NCBI GenBank assembly: GCA_030737835.1
Contig: CM060856.1
Span: 15,355,116 to 15,419,115, forward strand
Origin: Acorus gramineus
Lineage: Eukaryota; Streptophyta; Magnoliopsida; Acorales; Acoraceae
Reading direction: 5' to 3'
DNA length: 64,000 nucleotides
Below the pieces are notes generated by a model. The model had not been told where the DNA came from. It was given only the letters and a program-made list of their open reading frames with translations, and did not search any database. Below are positions 23,044 to 34,959 of the stretch, piece by piece. A program made the translations under genes and the position numbers. How positions within the stretch are numbered: the stretch's first letter is position 1; each line of letters opens with the position of its first letter.

Positions 23044-23521
23044 TGTTAGGGGAAAATGTCATCCTCCTTGAATAGATTGAACTCGAGGGCAGTCCGGGTT
23101 TGGTTTGAGTAGATCCGTAAAGAAAAAGACGACTAGGATCTGTTGTGGAGGAATTGACGAGGTCCGTCTAGACTAAACCTGATGTAAATAAGGCTGTCTA
23201 CGTATCCTTTTTGAGAGATCAAGCCATACGTAGTTCCTTTTTGACGAGAACCTCCGACGATGAAGTCCAATCTCCATTAAAATGAGATTTCAAGTTTGGG
23301 TCTAGGGTTCTCTTTTTTGGGGGAAGAAGAAGAAAAATCTCCCTTTGATGAAGGGGATACCCTCCTATTTATAGTGGGAGGGGGTGTGCTTATGTCTGTG
23401 GAGGTGTGAGCATATCATGGCCCAACCTGAAATGGTGTTGTATTTTTAGCACAATGACATGGGCCATGGTGGTATGACATTTTAAATGGATCATAAGGTG
23501 TGACAGATTTGGGCTTCTACA
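23044..23521 (-). mobile_element. Solo LTR (fossil LTR retrotransposon)
   Basis: Read on the minus strand it starts TGTAGAAGCCC and ends CCCCTAACA, with a CACTATAAATAGG TATA region and a GGATACGTAGACAGCC-type leader typical of plant LTRs, probably gypsy. It is 478 bp and flanked by the perfect 5-bp duplication CATAT (23039-23043, 23522-23526). No internal region is present, so it is a solo LTR left by recombination. The exact flanks suggest moderate age. Confidence 0.8.
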
Positions 23522-24099
23522 CATATAATATGTTTAATTATATTTGTTGGTTGCATTTTTAATTATTAATATTGAGTAAATGATAAAAATTTTATTATTT
23601 AGTTGATCATGAATAAAATTGTATATGAAATGTGAATTAAATGTGAATAATAATTTATAAAATATAAAAACATGATACAACATGTAGACAACTAGATCTA
23701 TAAGAGGTGATCGATGACAAATGATTTGACATGCGAGTTTCATTTATAAAAGTGAATAGGATGGGTGGAATAAGACGATTCTAAAGGAACAACGTATTTT
23801 CACATATTGTAGCATAACTATACCTACTTATACCTTGTAAACAAATTTGTTATACTTAATTATTCACTCCTTTTCCACTATATTATTTATCTATTCCACT
23901 GCCCAAATAAATGGTACAAGAAAATGTTATTCAAACATTTTTGTAATATGAAATATGCTATTTTTTATAAAAAAGAATGCACTTTTATAATGTAATACAT
24001 GTTTATTTATTTTTTTTGTAAAAAGTATCATTACCACTACGAACACAAAAAAAACTGTGTAACTGTGCTCATTTTTGTATAAGATATCAACACGAACCC

Positions 24100-24240
24100 A
24101 ATCCGATTTTACAAGTAACCCGAATTCATCAACCCGAACCCGAACCTGAACCTGAACATGCTTTTTTTAACCCAACCCGCATGAAAATCGGGTTCAACCT
24201 GTCGGATTCAGGTTGGACCCAACCCAAGTTGCTGCCCTAA
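24100..24240. mobile_element. Worn hAT-like fragment with AACCCGAACC repeats
   Basis: CCCGAACCCGAACCTGAACC repeats and a right end CAACCCAAGTTGCTGCCCTA, the reverse complement of a TAGGGCAGCAACTTGGG end like the TAGGGGTGCAACT end at 37984. The left end is not clear. Confidence 0.5.
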
Positions 24241-24571
24241 ACCCGGTGGACCTGATTGATTGAACCCAAATACTATGCGATTTTTTTATATTTATGATCC
24301 AACTCAACACTCACGATTCAACCAAACATTAATTATAACTAAATATTGAAATAATCATGTGAAATTTTAAGCATTTGAAATGTTTTTACATCATTTTGAT
24401 TTCACTTAAAAGCATAATAATTCAAACCGTATTCCAAATGTCTCATATAAATAATAAAAAATCAAAATAGTAAAAAACTATTTATAATACACTAGTCTCT
24501 ATTAAAAAAAATAAAATAAATAAAGCCACTGTAGGCCATTGAAAAGTTATTTGACTTCTCTTTGTCTGGCC

Positions 24572-24656
24572 TAGACTTGTTAATGGATCGATCCGATCCG
24601 ACCCGAGACTCGATATGGACCCGACCTGATCTAGACCCGACCAGTTGACAGGCTTA
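24572..24656. mobile_element. Very short hAT-like element
   Basis: Only 85 bp between TAGACTTGTTAATGG and CCAGTTGACAGGCTTA, with GATCCGACCCGA repeats inside. Ends match the element at 17291. It is a near-minimal pair of termini. Confidence 0.55.
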
Positions 24657-25762
24657 GTTTAGGTTTACTTCTTAGGATATGCTTAAAATTTAATTTGAAT
24701 GGTCTTTCAGACCCACTTGTTTTGCGGAGTGTTGATGTTCTCTAATAGTGTTTTAATAAATATAAACTATAGCCTCACTAATCATCAGATAATATATAAC
24801 TGGGCTAAATCTCACATTCTTTTCTATATATATTTTCTCTATGGATCATTTTCAAGCAGATGTACGTATTTTGAAACCTCTGAAAAAACTGTCAGATTGT
24901 GAACATTCGAATGTTTAATATCGAATGAGACACGAGACCTCATTCAAATTCACTTGAGATTTTAATCTAATTATCAGCCTTACTACCTCTCCTCAATCAT
25001 CAATCAGAAATAGCATTTCTATATGCCCAAGACCTCCCACTCTCTAGAAGATGACGTGCTCGTGCGGCTTGTTAGGGGTTATTAAATTGTGTGGAAAGTA
25101 GTTTTAGATTGCGTTTGATTATACAATTACAAAACTGATTTTAAGTAAAAGTTGAATTTAAAATTAATTTTATAGGAAGTTGCTTCTCCATAGCTTTTGA
25201 AAAACTCAGGTTATTTACATTTTTTACATAAATCTGTCTGCAGTTTTTTTTGTCTTAGCTAGTTTTTCTGTTTAAAAATGAATTTAGGAAAAACAGCTTC
25301 CTGCAAACCTAAAAACTGACCAAGCTTGTTTTCAAACGGGGCCTTAATTTTGTAGAAAAAAATTTGGTAGAAAAAGGAATATGTGAGAAAACTTGTATTC
25401 ACATTAACTCTAAATTTTTACTTGATACAAATTAAATGGCTTCACAGGGATACTATTTATAAGCTTCAAAAAAGTTTAGCCTCTCGAAGCCTCACATACC
25501 ATACTTATACAATCATACGAACACTTCTAGACTTTAGAAATTTCTTCATATATACTTACATGAACTTTTCTAGACACAAAGCATTATAATAATACTTTAG
25601 ACACTCTAGACACTTGAAAAACTCTAGATAGACCAACCTAAATATTTATAGGTACAAGAACACTCATATAGATATTTATAAATACAAAAACACCATAACA
25701 CTTGGATTACATTACTGTAATATATATATAATATGACTCTCATGACTTCTTTTACTTGAAAT

Positions 25763-26050
25763 GAAGATGACCATTGGTGCGGGGAGGAGCGGTTGGGGGA
25801 TGTTGCGCCTGATATTATGTGGTTGGCCAGTAATAAAGAAGGCTCAGTTAATGAGTTTTTTCAGCAAGAGGAGGGCACCAATGTGTGGAACATGCCCCTA
25901 CTGCAGGCTTGCTTGAGCAAGGTGGAGACCACCCAGTTTGGGGCAGTGATGGAGCGGCTGGACCGCTTCGTGGTGTGTCTTGAGCGGGCGGACAGACTCA
26001 TTTGGAGGCCATCAGCACTAGGTTCTTTTGGGCTGAGGCAGGGGCAGATT
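25763..26050 (+). mobile_element. LINE ORF2 fragment
   Basis: An open stretch ([23 protein letters not shown], then [19 protein letters not shown] and [13 protein letters not shown]) matches the region after the reverse transcriptase in plant LINEs, where WCGE...LF.LA.NK and D.W.....G.F are typical. It stops at GGGCTGAGGCAGGGG. Flanking LINE parts are absent. Confidence 0.65.
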
Positions 26051-26159
26051 CAGGACAATATTTTGAGGGGGCTATATTAAATATAAATATAGAATGATTT
26101 TTGTTATTATATTTGATGTAATTATTTTATATATCAAATAATGTGATATTCAAAAGACA

Positions 26160-27180
26160 CTCAATCTTTTTTTGTAACCCCATACACTGTGATAACGTAG
26201 TATATATTATGTATCATAGTGTAGGGTATCATAGTGTATGCAATAAAAAAATCATTTATTCATAATGAAAGAAAAAAGGCTAGTGTATCTCAGTTTATAT
26301 ATCACTTTATGTAACAACATGTACTTCAATAAGAGAATGCGTAATTTTTTTTAAAAAAAGAAAAACGGTGTGGATTGCAAATGGGGTTATAAAAGAGTTT
26401 GGACATATCATTTTTTTTTTCAGCCTCAATTTCAGTCCTATATGCGTTGATAGAAAATCACTTGAGTATATATTTACCATAACGAGGTATATGTTTCGAT
26501 AGAAATTTTACACATTTTCTATAAGGAAAAAATCCATATAAACCCTTGTAAACTGACTGAAATTCATATAACCCCCTGACTTTTCTTAAAATCCATATAA
26601 CTCCCTGAAAACATCTTGTAAATCCAAATAACCGCCTGAAAATTTTTGTTAATAAATAATGAATATTTTGCACATATTTTGTTTAATTAACCCTGACTGA
26701 AAACATGATATACTAAAAAATCACTACAATTGGTTAAAAATGTGAAAAATCATATGAAAATGACGATTTTATCCTCTATATATGAATATATTACGACACT
26801 CTATTCGGAGGAGTAAAACCATCATTTGTAGAAGATTTTTCGCATTTTTAACACATTGTAGGTTTTTTTTAATATTATATTTTCTACTAGGGCTAACCAA
26901 ACATAATATTTACAAAATATTCATCATCTGTAAACGTAAATTTTTTTCAAAGGGGTTATTTGAATTTATTAGGTGTTTTCAGGGGGTTATATGGATTTTA
27001 AGAAAAGTCAGGGGGTTATATGAATTTCAGTCAGTTTACAGGGGGTTATATGACTTTTGCCCTTTCTATAAATGTATTAATACAATTTATTAGAGTATAT
27101 GTTTTATTTTTTTTATAAAAGCATGTATCTCATTAAATAAAGTATATATTATTTTTAAAAAATTCAAAACATGTGTAAAC
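26160..27180. repeat. AT-rich MITE-like repeat, third copy, split by a MULE MITE
   Basis: Left part 26160-26524 and right part 27063-27180 continue each other when compared with 9.70-9.98 kb, which serves as an empty site for the inserted MITE. Confidence 0.6.
26525..27062. mobile_element. MULE-type MITE with long TIRs
   Basis: A 538-bp element with inverted arms of about 110 bp (CTGACTGAAATTCATATAAC shared exactly) and a perfect 9-bp duplication TTTCTATAA (26516-26524, 27063-27071). The arms carry repeated ATATAACCCCCTGA units. A partial relative lies at 28357. Confidence 0.88.
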
Positions 27181-28350
27181 TGGAACTATGATTGAAAAAA
27201 AGTATGTACGTACCATTATCCCAATATATATAACAAAAAAAAAAAGCCAAAAAAAAAAATCCGGACGAGGCTATAGCCTGACCGAGCCAACCTTTAGGTC
27301 CACCTCTGGGCAGAGGTCAGGCGGAGGACCAGGCTGCCCACTCACTTTCAAAACAATGAGGATTCATGGAAGGCGGGGAGGGACATAAAGAGAGTGACAC
27401 TTAACGAAAGAGGATAAGTGAATGCTCAAGTTATCGTCCTAGCGGGAGCGTGGACAATTTGGTGAACCTGCAACGAGGTAATCTTCTCGGGTGCGAAAGC
27501 TTACCTAGAAAACATGTGGGACACATTCGGGTTGTTAGTGAGTAACTGGGATCAGTGCATTGGGGGGGGGGGGGTGCTTACCCGCTGTTTGGGAGTAGCG
27601 GGTCACGTTTTGTTTTGAGGGAGGCCAGAGTGTCTCGGCTTAGATATCTCTTTTATCCAAGTGCTGGCTTGCTTTGATCCACTTTGTTTTTGTTTTAATC
27701 TTTCCTCTGTAGTCCTCTCCTTTTCCCCCATTAACCCCGTTCAGAGTTTGTAATTAGGTTTTTAAAAATGAAATCGAAAAATCGGATAGTAAATATCTAC
27801 CTTTTATTCAAAAAAAAATATCTTCAATATCTTTATATTATTTAGGATTTTTTAAAGTTTGTATTCGAATCTCCTTGATTTGACTAGATTTCTTGAAAAA
27901 TTAAGGGATGAGAAGATCTGGTTGAAGCAATTTTCATCCTGTTCTGAAGTTGTTTGGATTAGATTTGGGCATTAGATCAAATATAAATTGGGGATTCAGC
28001 CCCCTTGGGTTGTTTTAAAGTTCTCTCACAGGAGTCACAGACTCACAGCGGGTCAGATTCAGGACGGGTCAGTGAGGATCAAGCTCAAGTTTCTATCTTT
28101 CTGAATGTTCTGACCCTCTTCTACCATGGGTTGGACAGAGATTGGTCACTGAGTGAATTTGGACGTTAATAATGTCTAAATTTGATTTGAAAATTTGTCA
28201 AGTATATGATTTATCAAAAAAATTAAAAACAATCTAAAAATCTGAAGCCTTTAAATGAGACATGATAGTGCGATTTTATCTTATAAAATCTGGGATTTTA
28301 TTAAAGGAGATGGTAGCTCCCCCCTCATCTCATTCGCTCCGTACCATTAA
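27072..28350. other. Gene-free DNA with moderately GC-rich stretch
   Basis: No gene recognised. 27280-27760 is less AT-rich than its surroundings and contains a run of 13 G near 27562, but no open frame of note. Confidence 0.4.
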
Positions 28351-28356
28351 AAAAAA

Positions 28357-28525
28357 AAGAAAATCTATGCAACCCCCTGAAATCTGAAATCTATATAACC
28401 CTCTAAAAACAAGTAGTAAATTCAAATAATTCCCTGAATAAGATTTTTGTTAATAGATGATGAATATTTTATAAATATTTCATTTGGTTAACCTTGATTG
28501 AAAACACAATATACTAAAAAATCTT
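28357..28525. mobile_element. Truncated relative of the 26525 MITE
   Basis: ACCCCCTGAAATCTGAAATC, TATATAACCCTCTAAAAAC and the following GATGAATATTTTATAAATAT match one arm and the start of the core of the element at 26525. The other arm is missing. Confidence 0.65.
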
Positions 28526-28804
28526 GAACTCAACTCGCTCGAGTTGGCATCACTACTCGTGTCTACTCATTTCAAATAAAAAATGTCACAAAGCCAATTC
28601 AGCAGCCAAAGTGTACCAAAAAAATTGAGCCGGGACAGGGGCCAGGGCAGGTCGGGTTGCATCGTTGGGCGAAAAAAGGAGGGCTACCACCAAGTGCATG
28701 GTGTGATACTGACCAAGTTCTGACTCAGCCCTTATCGATTTATTCGGCCCGGTCATGGGCTAGCCCACTCCGGTCCTTATGATTTAATTAAGGATATTAT
28801 TATA

Positions 28805-29025
28805 AAAAAAAAACCCATTTTTCAACCTTAATTCCAGTCTATATTATTTTCAAGTTTTTAAAAATAGGATATATACCTCATAAGAAGATACATACGTTTA
28901 TAAAAAAATGAAACATATAATTTAATGAATTGTAAGAATGCATTCTCGTTAATATAATTATATGTTCAAATGATTTTGTATTGAGATACATGGGGACTAG
29001 AATTGGGGTTGAAAATTTTTTTATA
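28805..29025. mobile_element. Small MITE
   Basis: TTTTTCAACCTTAATTCCAG on the left is matched in reverse complement by CTAGAATTGGGGTTGAAAAT on the right; the span is about 215 bp and AT-rich inside. Confidence 0.6.
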
Positions 29026-29178
29026 TAAAAAGGATATTTGCAGCTTTTAATTAAACTACAATTTTTTTATACTTAAAAACAGATTTTGGAAACTCATCTT
29101 TCTGTACGGCTAAAAGCACCCCAACTTATTTTCAAACGGGACCCAAATGAAATATGTAATTTTTTTAAAAAAAAACTA

Positions 29179-29472
29179 TTACGCGAGTGAGTCCATAAAT
29201 TTTGCTAGAATATCCATAACATTATCTTTAATTAAATATGCCTCTGGTACTAGTAAAAGTAGTTTCTCTCTTCTTTTTCTTTGAACGTGTGGAATCAAGA
29301 AGTAACAACATTCCATGCAAATGCTAGCTGTTGGGAAATTGTACTTTGACTGAAGAATCACAGAAGGGTAATTCATACAATATTTGGGATGCTGTTGAGG
29401 CAATAATCTTTCATGACATGAGGTTGCTTTGAAGGCAATTATGGTTACCTGTATGTAGCACCAAAACTCCAC
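29179..29472 (-). other. Orphan open reading frame, unrecognised
   Basis: A 97-codon frame ending VPEAYLIKDNVMDILAKFMDSLA. A splice-acceptor-like CAG precedes VTIIAFKATSCHERLL. The composition is protein-like (many Cys, hydrophobic C-terminal helix) but I do not recognise it, and there is no promoter or neighbouring exon I can support. It may be a stray exon carried by a transposon, or chance. Confidence 0.25.
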
Positions 29473-29954
29473 GTAAAGGTTTAATTTCCAGAAACAAAAG
29501 TCACAGTTTTTCCATTAATGCCACCATTTATTGCTGGGCTAAAAGCACATATAGCTGTGTTAACAGCATTAAGGGCCTCCCTATTAGTTGTAGAATCTTT
29601 TTGTTTTTTTCATCCAGTAACTTAGCAATCTAAAAATGCTGGGTGCATCCATTAAAGCTGTTTGACATTATTGAGTAACTTGGTTTTGACATGTCAGTGA
29701 TGAAACAGAGAGGAAAAAAAGAGGGTTAGGGGTAACAGCTATGTTTTTAACCAAATCACCCACTGTTTCGGGCATGAATTAAATGACACCCACTGAATTG
29801 CTATTCCAAAACCTGCATTGTTCCTATGTTGGAGAGTTTTTTATGGTGATATAACATTGCATGTATGGGATGTGACACAACCACTTTAGAGGCTCACTAA
29901 TGGGTAGGGAACTTTGTCATCTCTCCAAATTACAGGGATGAAAGTTATTATTTT

Positions 29955-30587
29955 GGGATTTTTGTATATATACCCCTTGTTAAAACTCAATATTGTAAAA
30001 ATACCCCTGTTAAATCTCACAGTGCAAAAATACTCCTAAAAAACCTTTAAGTTGTGCAACCGTGCCCCTATCACCGACGCCATTAAGAACCCTAGTTTAC
30101 CTATGGTTAGAAACCCTAACCTAACATAAGAAATGACCTAAATACTCTAATTAATGTAAAGAATAAAAAACTAACTCTACTTCATCACAGACCCTAGCCC
30201 CTTTTTAAACCTTTTGGGAAGAAGAGGATGAGAGATTTGTGAAAAGATGCTCATTGTTGAACCTTTTGAGAAGAAGAGGATGAGGGATTTGATGAAAACG
30301 AGTATACAATGTATTTGAGAGGTTTTTGAGAGAGATGAAATGGTAGAGAAAAGAGGTTTTGAAGAGGTGTTTGAGATGTTAAAATCGACAACAAAGGGGT
30401 AAAATAGTAATTATCTGTCCACTAACGTTGAGAAAACAGTGAAAATCGGGTAGAGTTGACGGAATTTTAACCCAGGGGCATGGTTGCACAACTTAAAATT
30501 TTTCGAGGAGTATTTTTGCACTGTGGAATTTAACAAGGATATTTTCACAATATTGAGTTTTAACATTGGTATATATGCAAAAATACC
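29955..30587. mobile_element. MULE-type MITE
   Basis: A 633-bp element with arms of about 120 bp: GTTAAAACTCAATATTGT and CAGTGCAAAAATACTCCT occur on the left and in reverse complement on the right. A perfect 9-bp duplication TATTATTTT flanks it (29946-29954, 30588-30596). Confidence 0.88.
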
Positions 30588-31048
30588 TATTATTTTTCCC
30601 ACACGTTTGGTTAAAAAATGAGGCCCATAATAAGTAGTAATTAATCTAAATAGCCATAAATATGTGTTTGGAAGGCTAGAATTAATAAAAATCTGTATGT
30701 CATAATTAACTTTTATAAAATGGTATATGGATTCTAGCCAAAACCCTTGGAAATAAGTTATTCGAGGTTATTCAACCATAAAGAATATGTGGGCCCACTG
30801 TCAAATCAACTAACAAAATTTTATTATTATGTTTCCCAACGAGAATAATTCAAAACACAACCATACACAAAATCATTTTATCCTTATTTATACTAGAATA
30901 GTTATAAACTTCAGAATAACTTAATTCTTTTTCCAAACGAAGGCCTAAAATTTTAATTTGTATGGTGTACAAATCATTTAACAAACATGTATAATAAAAC
31001 TTGAAATATATACTTGATTTATTTGTTATGTATGTACATATACCCTTT

Positions 31049-31150
31049 AAATTTTTTTTTTTTTTTGAATATCAGTGCCCCCTGGATTTGAGCCCCTAAC
31101 CTCCTTCGGAGAGAGAAAGGATGCTAGCCGACTTACCCAACGTTCAGTTA
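31049..31150 (-). mobile_element. SINE-like fragment
   Basis: On the minus strand GGTTAGGGGCTCAAATCCAG resembles a tRNA B box; it is followed by GGGGGCACTGATATTC and a tail of about 18 A. No clear left end or target duplication, so it may be 5'-truncated. Confidence 0.5.
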
Positions 31151-32058
31151 TTCATATTACGGTTCATGCTTAAGATTTAATTTTTTTTTTGTACTAATAG
31201 GATTTTAAAATCACCTATTGTTAATCACATAAATTTATTACTTGTTTCAAAATAAAAGAATAGCAATCATTCACATGTCATGTTTTTACAAGTGGATACA
31301 TTATTGTTGTCGTGATATGCTATTTGACATGGATATATAGTTATAAAGTAGTTGATACTGTGATGGATGAGTTGAAGTTCTCCCTCTCAATTATGGGTTC
31401 AAAGTTTAAGCTCATTTACTCCATATTTGCGCATTTTAAACTAAGCTCTCCCACATATATAGTGATACACTGATACGTGTGGTTTGTCACACAATATCGG
31501 TTTTCAATTTGGCTTAGTACGTACGCTTAATATATATGAACTCTCATGCATGCTTTGGCTAAACTTGGATAATATTGCTATTGTCAACATTATTGGCTGT
31601 TAGTTTGCTTAGTTAAGAAAGATCTCATTGCTAAATTTGGTGCATGTTTTATACTCAAAATTCATAAAATAAGAGTGTTACGTTTGGTTTATGTGAAATT
31701 TGGGGGAGGGGGGGTGGAGTTTTGCGCCATATACTACACAACCTTCTGGCTATGAGGCAGTCATGTTTATATATTATATATTCCTTGTAAAAAAATGTAC
31801 AAATGAATTAACTCTAAGTCTTAAGCCTCGGTTTAGAACATGAATAGGATTTATTTTGGGGTATATATTTATTTTGACATAAGCGAGAAATAAATGTATT
31901 TCCAAACACAAAATTATTTTATTTATATTTATATTCATTTATGCCGGAATAAATGTATACTAAAAAATATGCCCTATTCCCTTTCCAAACGGGGTGCATG
32001 CATTTTAAAACTTCCATGAATAAATATCTGTCAAAGGTTGGTAACATATTTAATATTA

Positions 32059-32918
32059 GGGAAAAATTGATCTAGCTCCCTGAAAACTTATGAAAATAAG
32101 AAAAAGTCTATGTAAAATTGGTAAATTCCCTCAGGTCCTTATCGCATTAGATTATATTTATTTTAGTCCCTATAACTAAACAAATGTGTAGTTAACCTTA
32201 ATCATGCATAGTAAATTACTGTTATACCCTTTTAAAATTTATTTTCATTGTTAGAAAAAATCGATATAACTCCTTGAAAACTTATGAAAATCGAAAAAAG
32301 TCCCTGTGAAATTTAAAAATCGTCTTAACTCCCTGAAATCTTCTAAAAATCATAAAAAATCCATGTGATTATCTAATATATACTGATTTATTTAAATTTT
32401 ATTAAACTAATTATAGTTTTATAGTTAAGGTGTTATGCTTTTTATTGCTAGTAATTTTGAGTTAAAATGTATTATAGAATTTTGATTTGGTTTTTAAATT
32501 ATTTTCTCTATTGATTTTGTAATGGAGTTAATGAAACTGTAATTTTTTTTTGTTCAGTCTCTGTAATGAGATTGAGGAGGGAAAAATATTGAAAAATGAC
32601 TCAATTTTTTAGATCAATTAAGGTTCGACGGATATTTTTTTTTTTTTACAGATAAGGATGATATTTCAGGACATGAGGATATTGAAAATTGACAGGGGTA
32701 TTTTTGTCTTATAAAAAAATTAAATTTGACTTTATAAAGTTTGTAGGGACTGCATCTAATTTTAATAAGTTTTTGAGAATTTATTTCAATATACTCTTGA
32801 TCAAATAACTAAATTCGTTAACCATGTGATTTTACGGGGACCTGGAATGATTTTATGATTTAAAAAGAAAAATTTATAATTTCAAAAAGATTTTAGAGTT
32901 CAAAGGGATATTTTTCCC
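32059..32918. mobile_element. MULE-type element upstream of wall-protein gene B
   Basis: An 860-bp element with ends GGGAAAAAT and flanks TTAATATTA / TTAATATCA (8 of 9). In the duplicated block near 37013 the same site reads ATTTAATATCGTAGC without an insert, an empty site that confirms the insertion came after the B/C duplication. The inner arms carry TCCCTGAAAACTTATGAAAA repeats. Confidence 0.8.
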
Positions 32919-33060
32919 TTAATATCACATCATGTGATTCACATATCCCTTCCGTATTCATTTAAATTTTTTATAATTTCAAAAAGATTTAAGAGTTAAA
33001 AAGGAATATTTTTCCCTTAATATCATAGCATGTGATTCACATATCCCTTCCATATTCATT
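32863..33060. repeat. Tandem duplication of element end plus flank, about 100 bp
   Basis: ATAATTTCAAAAAGATTT... through CATGTGATTCACATATCCC occurs twice in a row. The unit includes the right end of the MULE-type element, so it arose after that insertion. Confidence 0.8.
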
Positions 33061-33413
33061 TAAAATTTTAATCCATCTTATCAATCACCAACCATAGAAA
33101 TAGCCTTCAATTTCTATTTGACTAGGGCACTGTCCCCTCAGTGGTCATTTCCGAGTTCAAGACCTGCAGGATGAAGACGTGAAAAACCATTTCACAAGTC
33201 ACAACCCATGATTCCTTCACTGAGATGGCCGACTTGTTATTGGTCATTGGCGTTTTGCCTAAAACGAATTACATGCAAACCTAAATGTGACACAAATGGT
33301 ACATATTTATGAGGGCAGGTTTTGAATGGAATACCCCACTATCACAGGATCAAAGAGACGGTGGACCTCTGAAGCCCTTTCATGGAAGGGTCGGCGTTCT
33401 GCATATAAAAGGA

Positions 33414-33420
33414 CTGCAAT
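33414..33420 (+). promoter_or_regulatory. TATA box of gene B
   Basis: TATAAAA 93 bp before the ATG, followed by GGACTGCAATGGTGCTCAAA, the block shared by the three paralogues. The upstream 120 bp is almost identical to that of gene C. Confidence 0.85.
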
Positions 33421-33506
33421 GGTGCTCAAACAAAACATCATCATCTCAACAATTTATTTCTTTCTTTAATTTCTTTCTTTGCTTCTCTTGTTTATATATA
33501 TAGATC

Positions 33507-34776
33507 ATGTGGGCTCTGAGGAGGGGGGCCTTAATGGCCTTCTCAATGCTTGTGGCGCTCAGTCTTTACTCTGCCGCCGCCGCTGCGAGCGACAGGGCTG
33601 TCGTCTCTGTGGTTGGCATGGGAGAATGTGCAGATTGTGTGAAGAAGAATGCTGATGCATTCAGAGGTATCAACAATACAGCATCTTTTCTTTCTTTCAT
33701 TTTGCCTAGCCACAGAAAAGAAAAAAAAGAAAAAAGAAAAAAACTCATTTACTCAGTTGTTCCGTAGCACAGAAATAGTCCCTTAATCATTTATACACTA
33801 CGACAATTTAATGTACGCTGTTATATCACATATATATTGCAATGATTTTATTTCATATCATAACATGCTTTGAATTCTATTCCACGTACAAGGACTCCGC
33901 GTCGCCGTCAAGTGCAAGAACAACAAGGAAGAATACAAGACAACCGCGGTGGCAGTGCTAACCGAGAACGGGAAATTCTCGGTCGACCTCCCAACAAGCG
34001 AGCTTATCGACACGGAAGGAGGTGGCCTCAAGACTGAGTGCTTCGCAGAGCTCCGCAGCGCCTCCAACAAGCCCTGCCCCTCATCGAACGGCCTCGAATC
34101 ATCGAAGATCGTTCTCAAGTCCAAAGAAAAGCATCAGCACGTATATGGCACCATGGGAAAGCTAGTTTTCTCCAAGGACACGTGCGCCGCCGCCTTCTTG
34201 TGGAAGTGCCCACCCTACCCATGGCACAAGCCCTTCCCCAAGCTCACTCTCCCTCCCCTGCATCACTACTCACCAATGCACAAGCCACCCATACCTGAAT
34301 ACAAGCCACCCACGCCGGAATACAAGCCACCCACACCGGAATACAAGCCACCCACGCCGGAATACAAGCCACCCACACCTGAATACAAGCCACCCACGCC
34401 GGAATACAAGCCTCCCACACCAGAATACAAGCCACCCACACCGGAATACAAGCCTCCCACACCAGAATACAAGCCACCCACACCGGAATACAAGCCTCCC
34501 ACACCAGAATACAAGCCACCCACACCGGAATACAAGCCGCCCACCCCGGAATACAAGCCGCAATACAAGCCACCAGTGCCAATGTACAAGCCACCATTCA
34601 TCTACAAGAAGCCACCATGCCCTCCATTGTCCCACTTCAAGAAGCCATTCCCACACTTCCCACCATTGGCCAAGAAGCCCTACCCTTACAAATACCCTCC
34701 TCACTATGGTTTTCCTCCAAAGCCCACTCACCCTAAGGCCTCTGGATCCAAAGAGATGGCACCAACCAAGGTCTAG
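33507..34776 (+). CDS. Pollen Ole e 1 / proline-rich wall protein, copy B, with 13 PTPEYKP repeats
   Basis: Secreted structural wall protein of the Pollen_Ole_e_1 family with a proline-rich tail (PRP1/PRP3-like in Arabidopsis). Exons 33507-33666 and 33893-34776 give 347 aa. Signal peptide: MWALRRGALMAFSMLVALSL then AAAAA-S. The Ole e 1 domain has Cys at 41, 44, 61, 103, 115 and 151; a further Cys at 159 (WKCPPY) is Gly in copy C. Residues 186-276 are 13 tandem seven-residue units P(T/I)PEYKP, then a Lys/Pro/Tyr/His-rich end with FPHFPPL, KKPYPYKYPP and KASGSKEMAPTKV. Pro supports hydroxylation and glycosylation; evenly spaced Tyr and Lys could serve for oxidative and ionic wall linkage (inference). 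Copy C, about 5.3 kb downstream, is nearly identical but lacks the array. Confidence 0.92.
34288..34560 (+). repeat. 13 x 21-bp coding minisatellite (PTPEYKP)
   Basis: Thirteen head-to-tail 21-bp units; only the first encodes Ile instead of Thr. Units 7-11 alternate in the third-base pattern ACACCA..CCA / ACACCG..CCT, giving a 42-bp higher-order period, which implies growth by two-unit steps. Because 21 is a multiple of three, other frames on both strands stay open too; those are shadows. Confidence 0.97.
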
Positions 34777-34847
34777 GTAGTGAAGCATGCTTTTGATGTC
34801 TCCAATTAGGCTCTAGCTATTTGATCTAGCTACTTGTGCTTTTACTT

Positions 34848-34883
34848 TGTGTTTGATGATCTAATAAGTGTGTGTGGTTGGTT
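34848..34883 (+). other. Conserved 3' UTR block, copy B
   Basis: TGTGTTTGATGATCTAATAAG then GTGTGTGGTTGGTTTG, shared with copies A and C. Confidence 0.7.
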
Positions 34884-34959
34884 TGCTGGTTTTGGTTGTC
34901 CTGCATGGACTAAAATGTGTTTGGAGTTGTTATTTAAATATTTAATTAATATATGCTAT

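Larger units (their letters stand above)
31640..34950 (+). repeat. Segmental duplication, copy 1 (gene B block)
   Basis: Upstream DNA, gene, intron and 3' UTR match 36.78-39.99 kb once later insertions are removed. The coding exons and the intron are almost identical outside the tail repeats. This copy contains a MULE MITE (32059-32918) that the other lacks. Confidence 0.85.

Noticed and set aside
34244-34788. Three long antisense ORFs (about 111-172 codons) over the PTPEYKP array
   Set aside because: A 21-bp repeat keeps every frame open; the sense frame has the signal peptide, domain and paralogues, so these are shadows.
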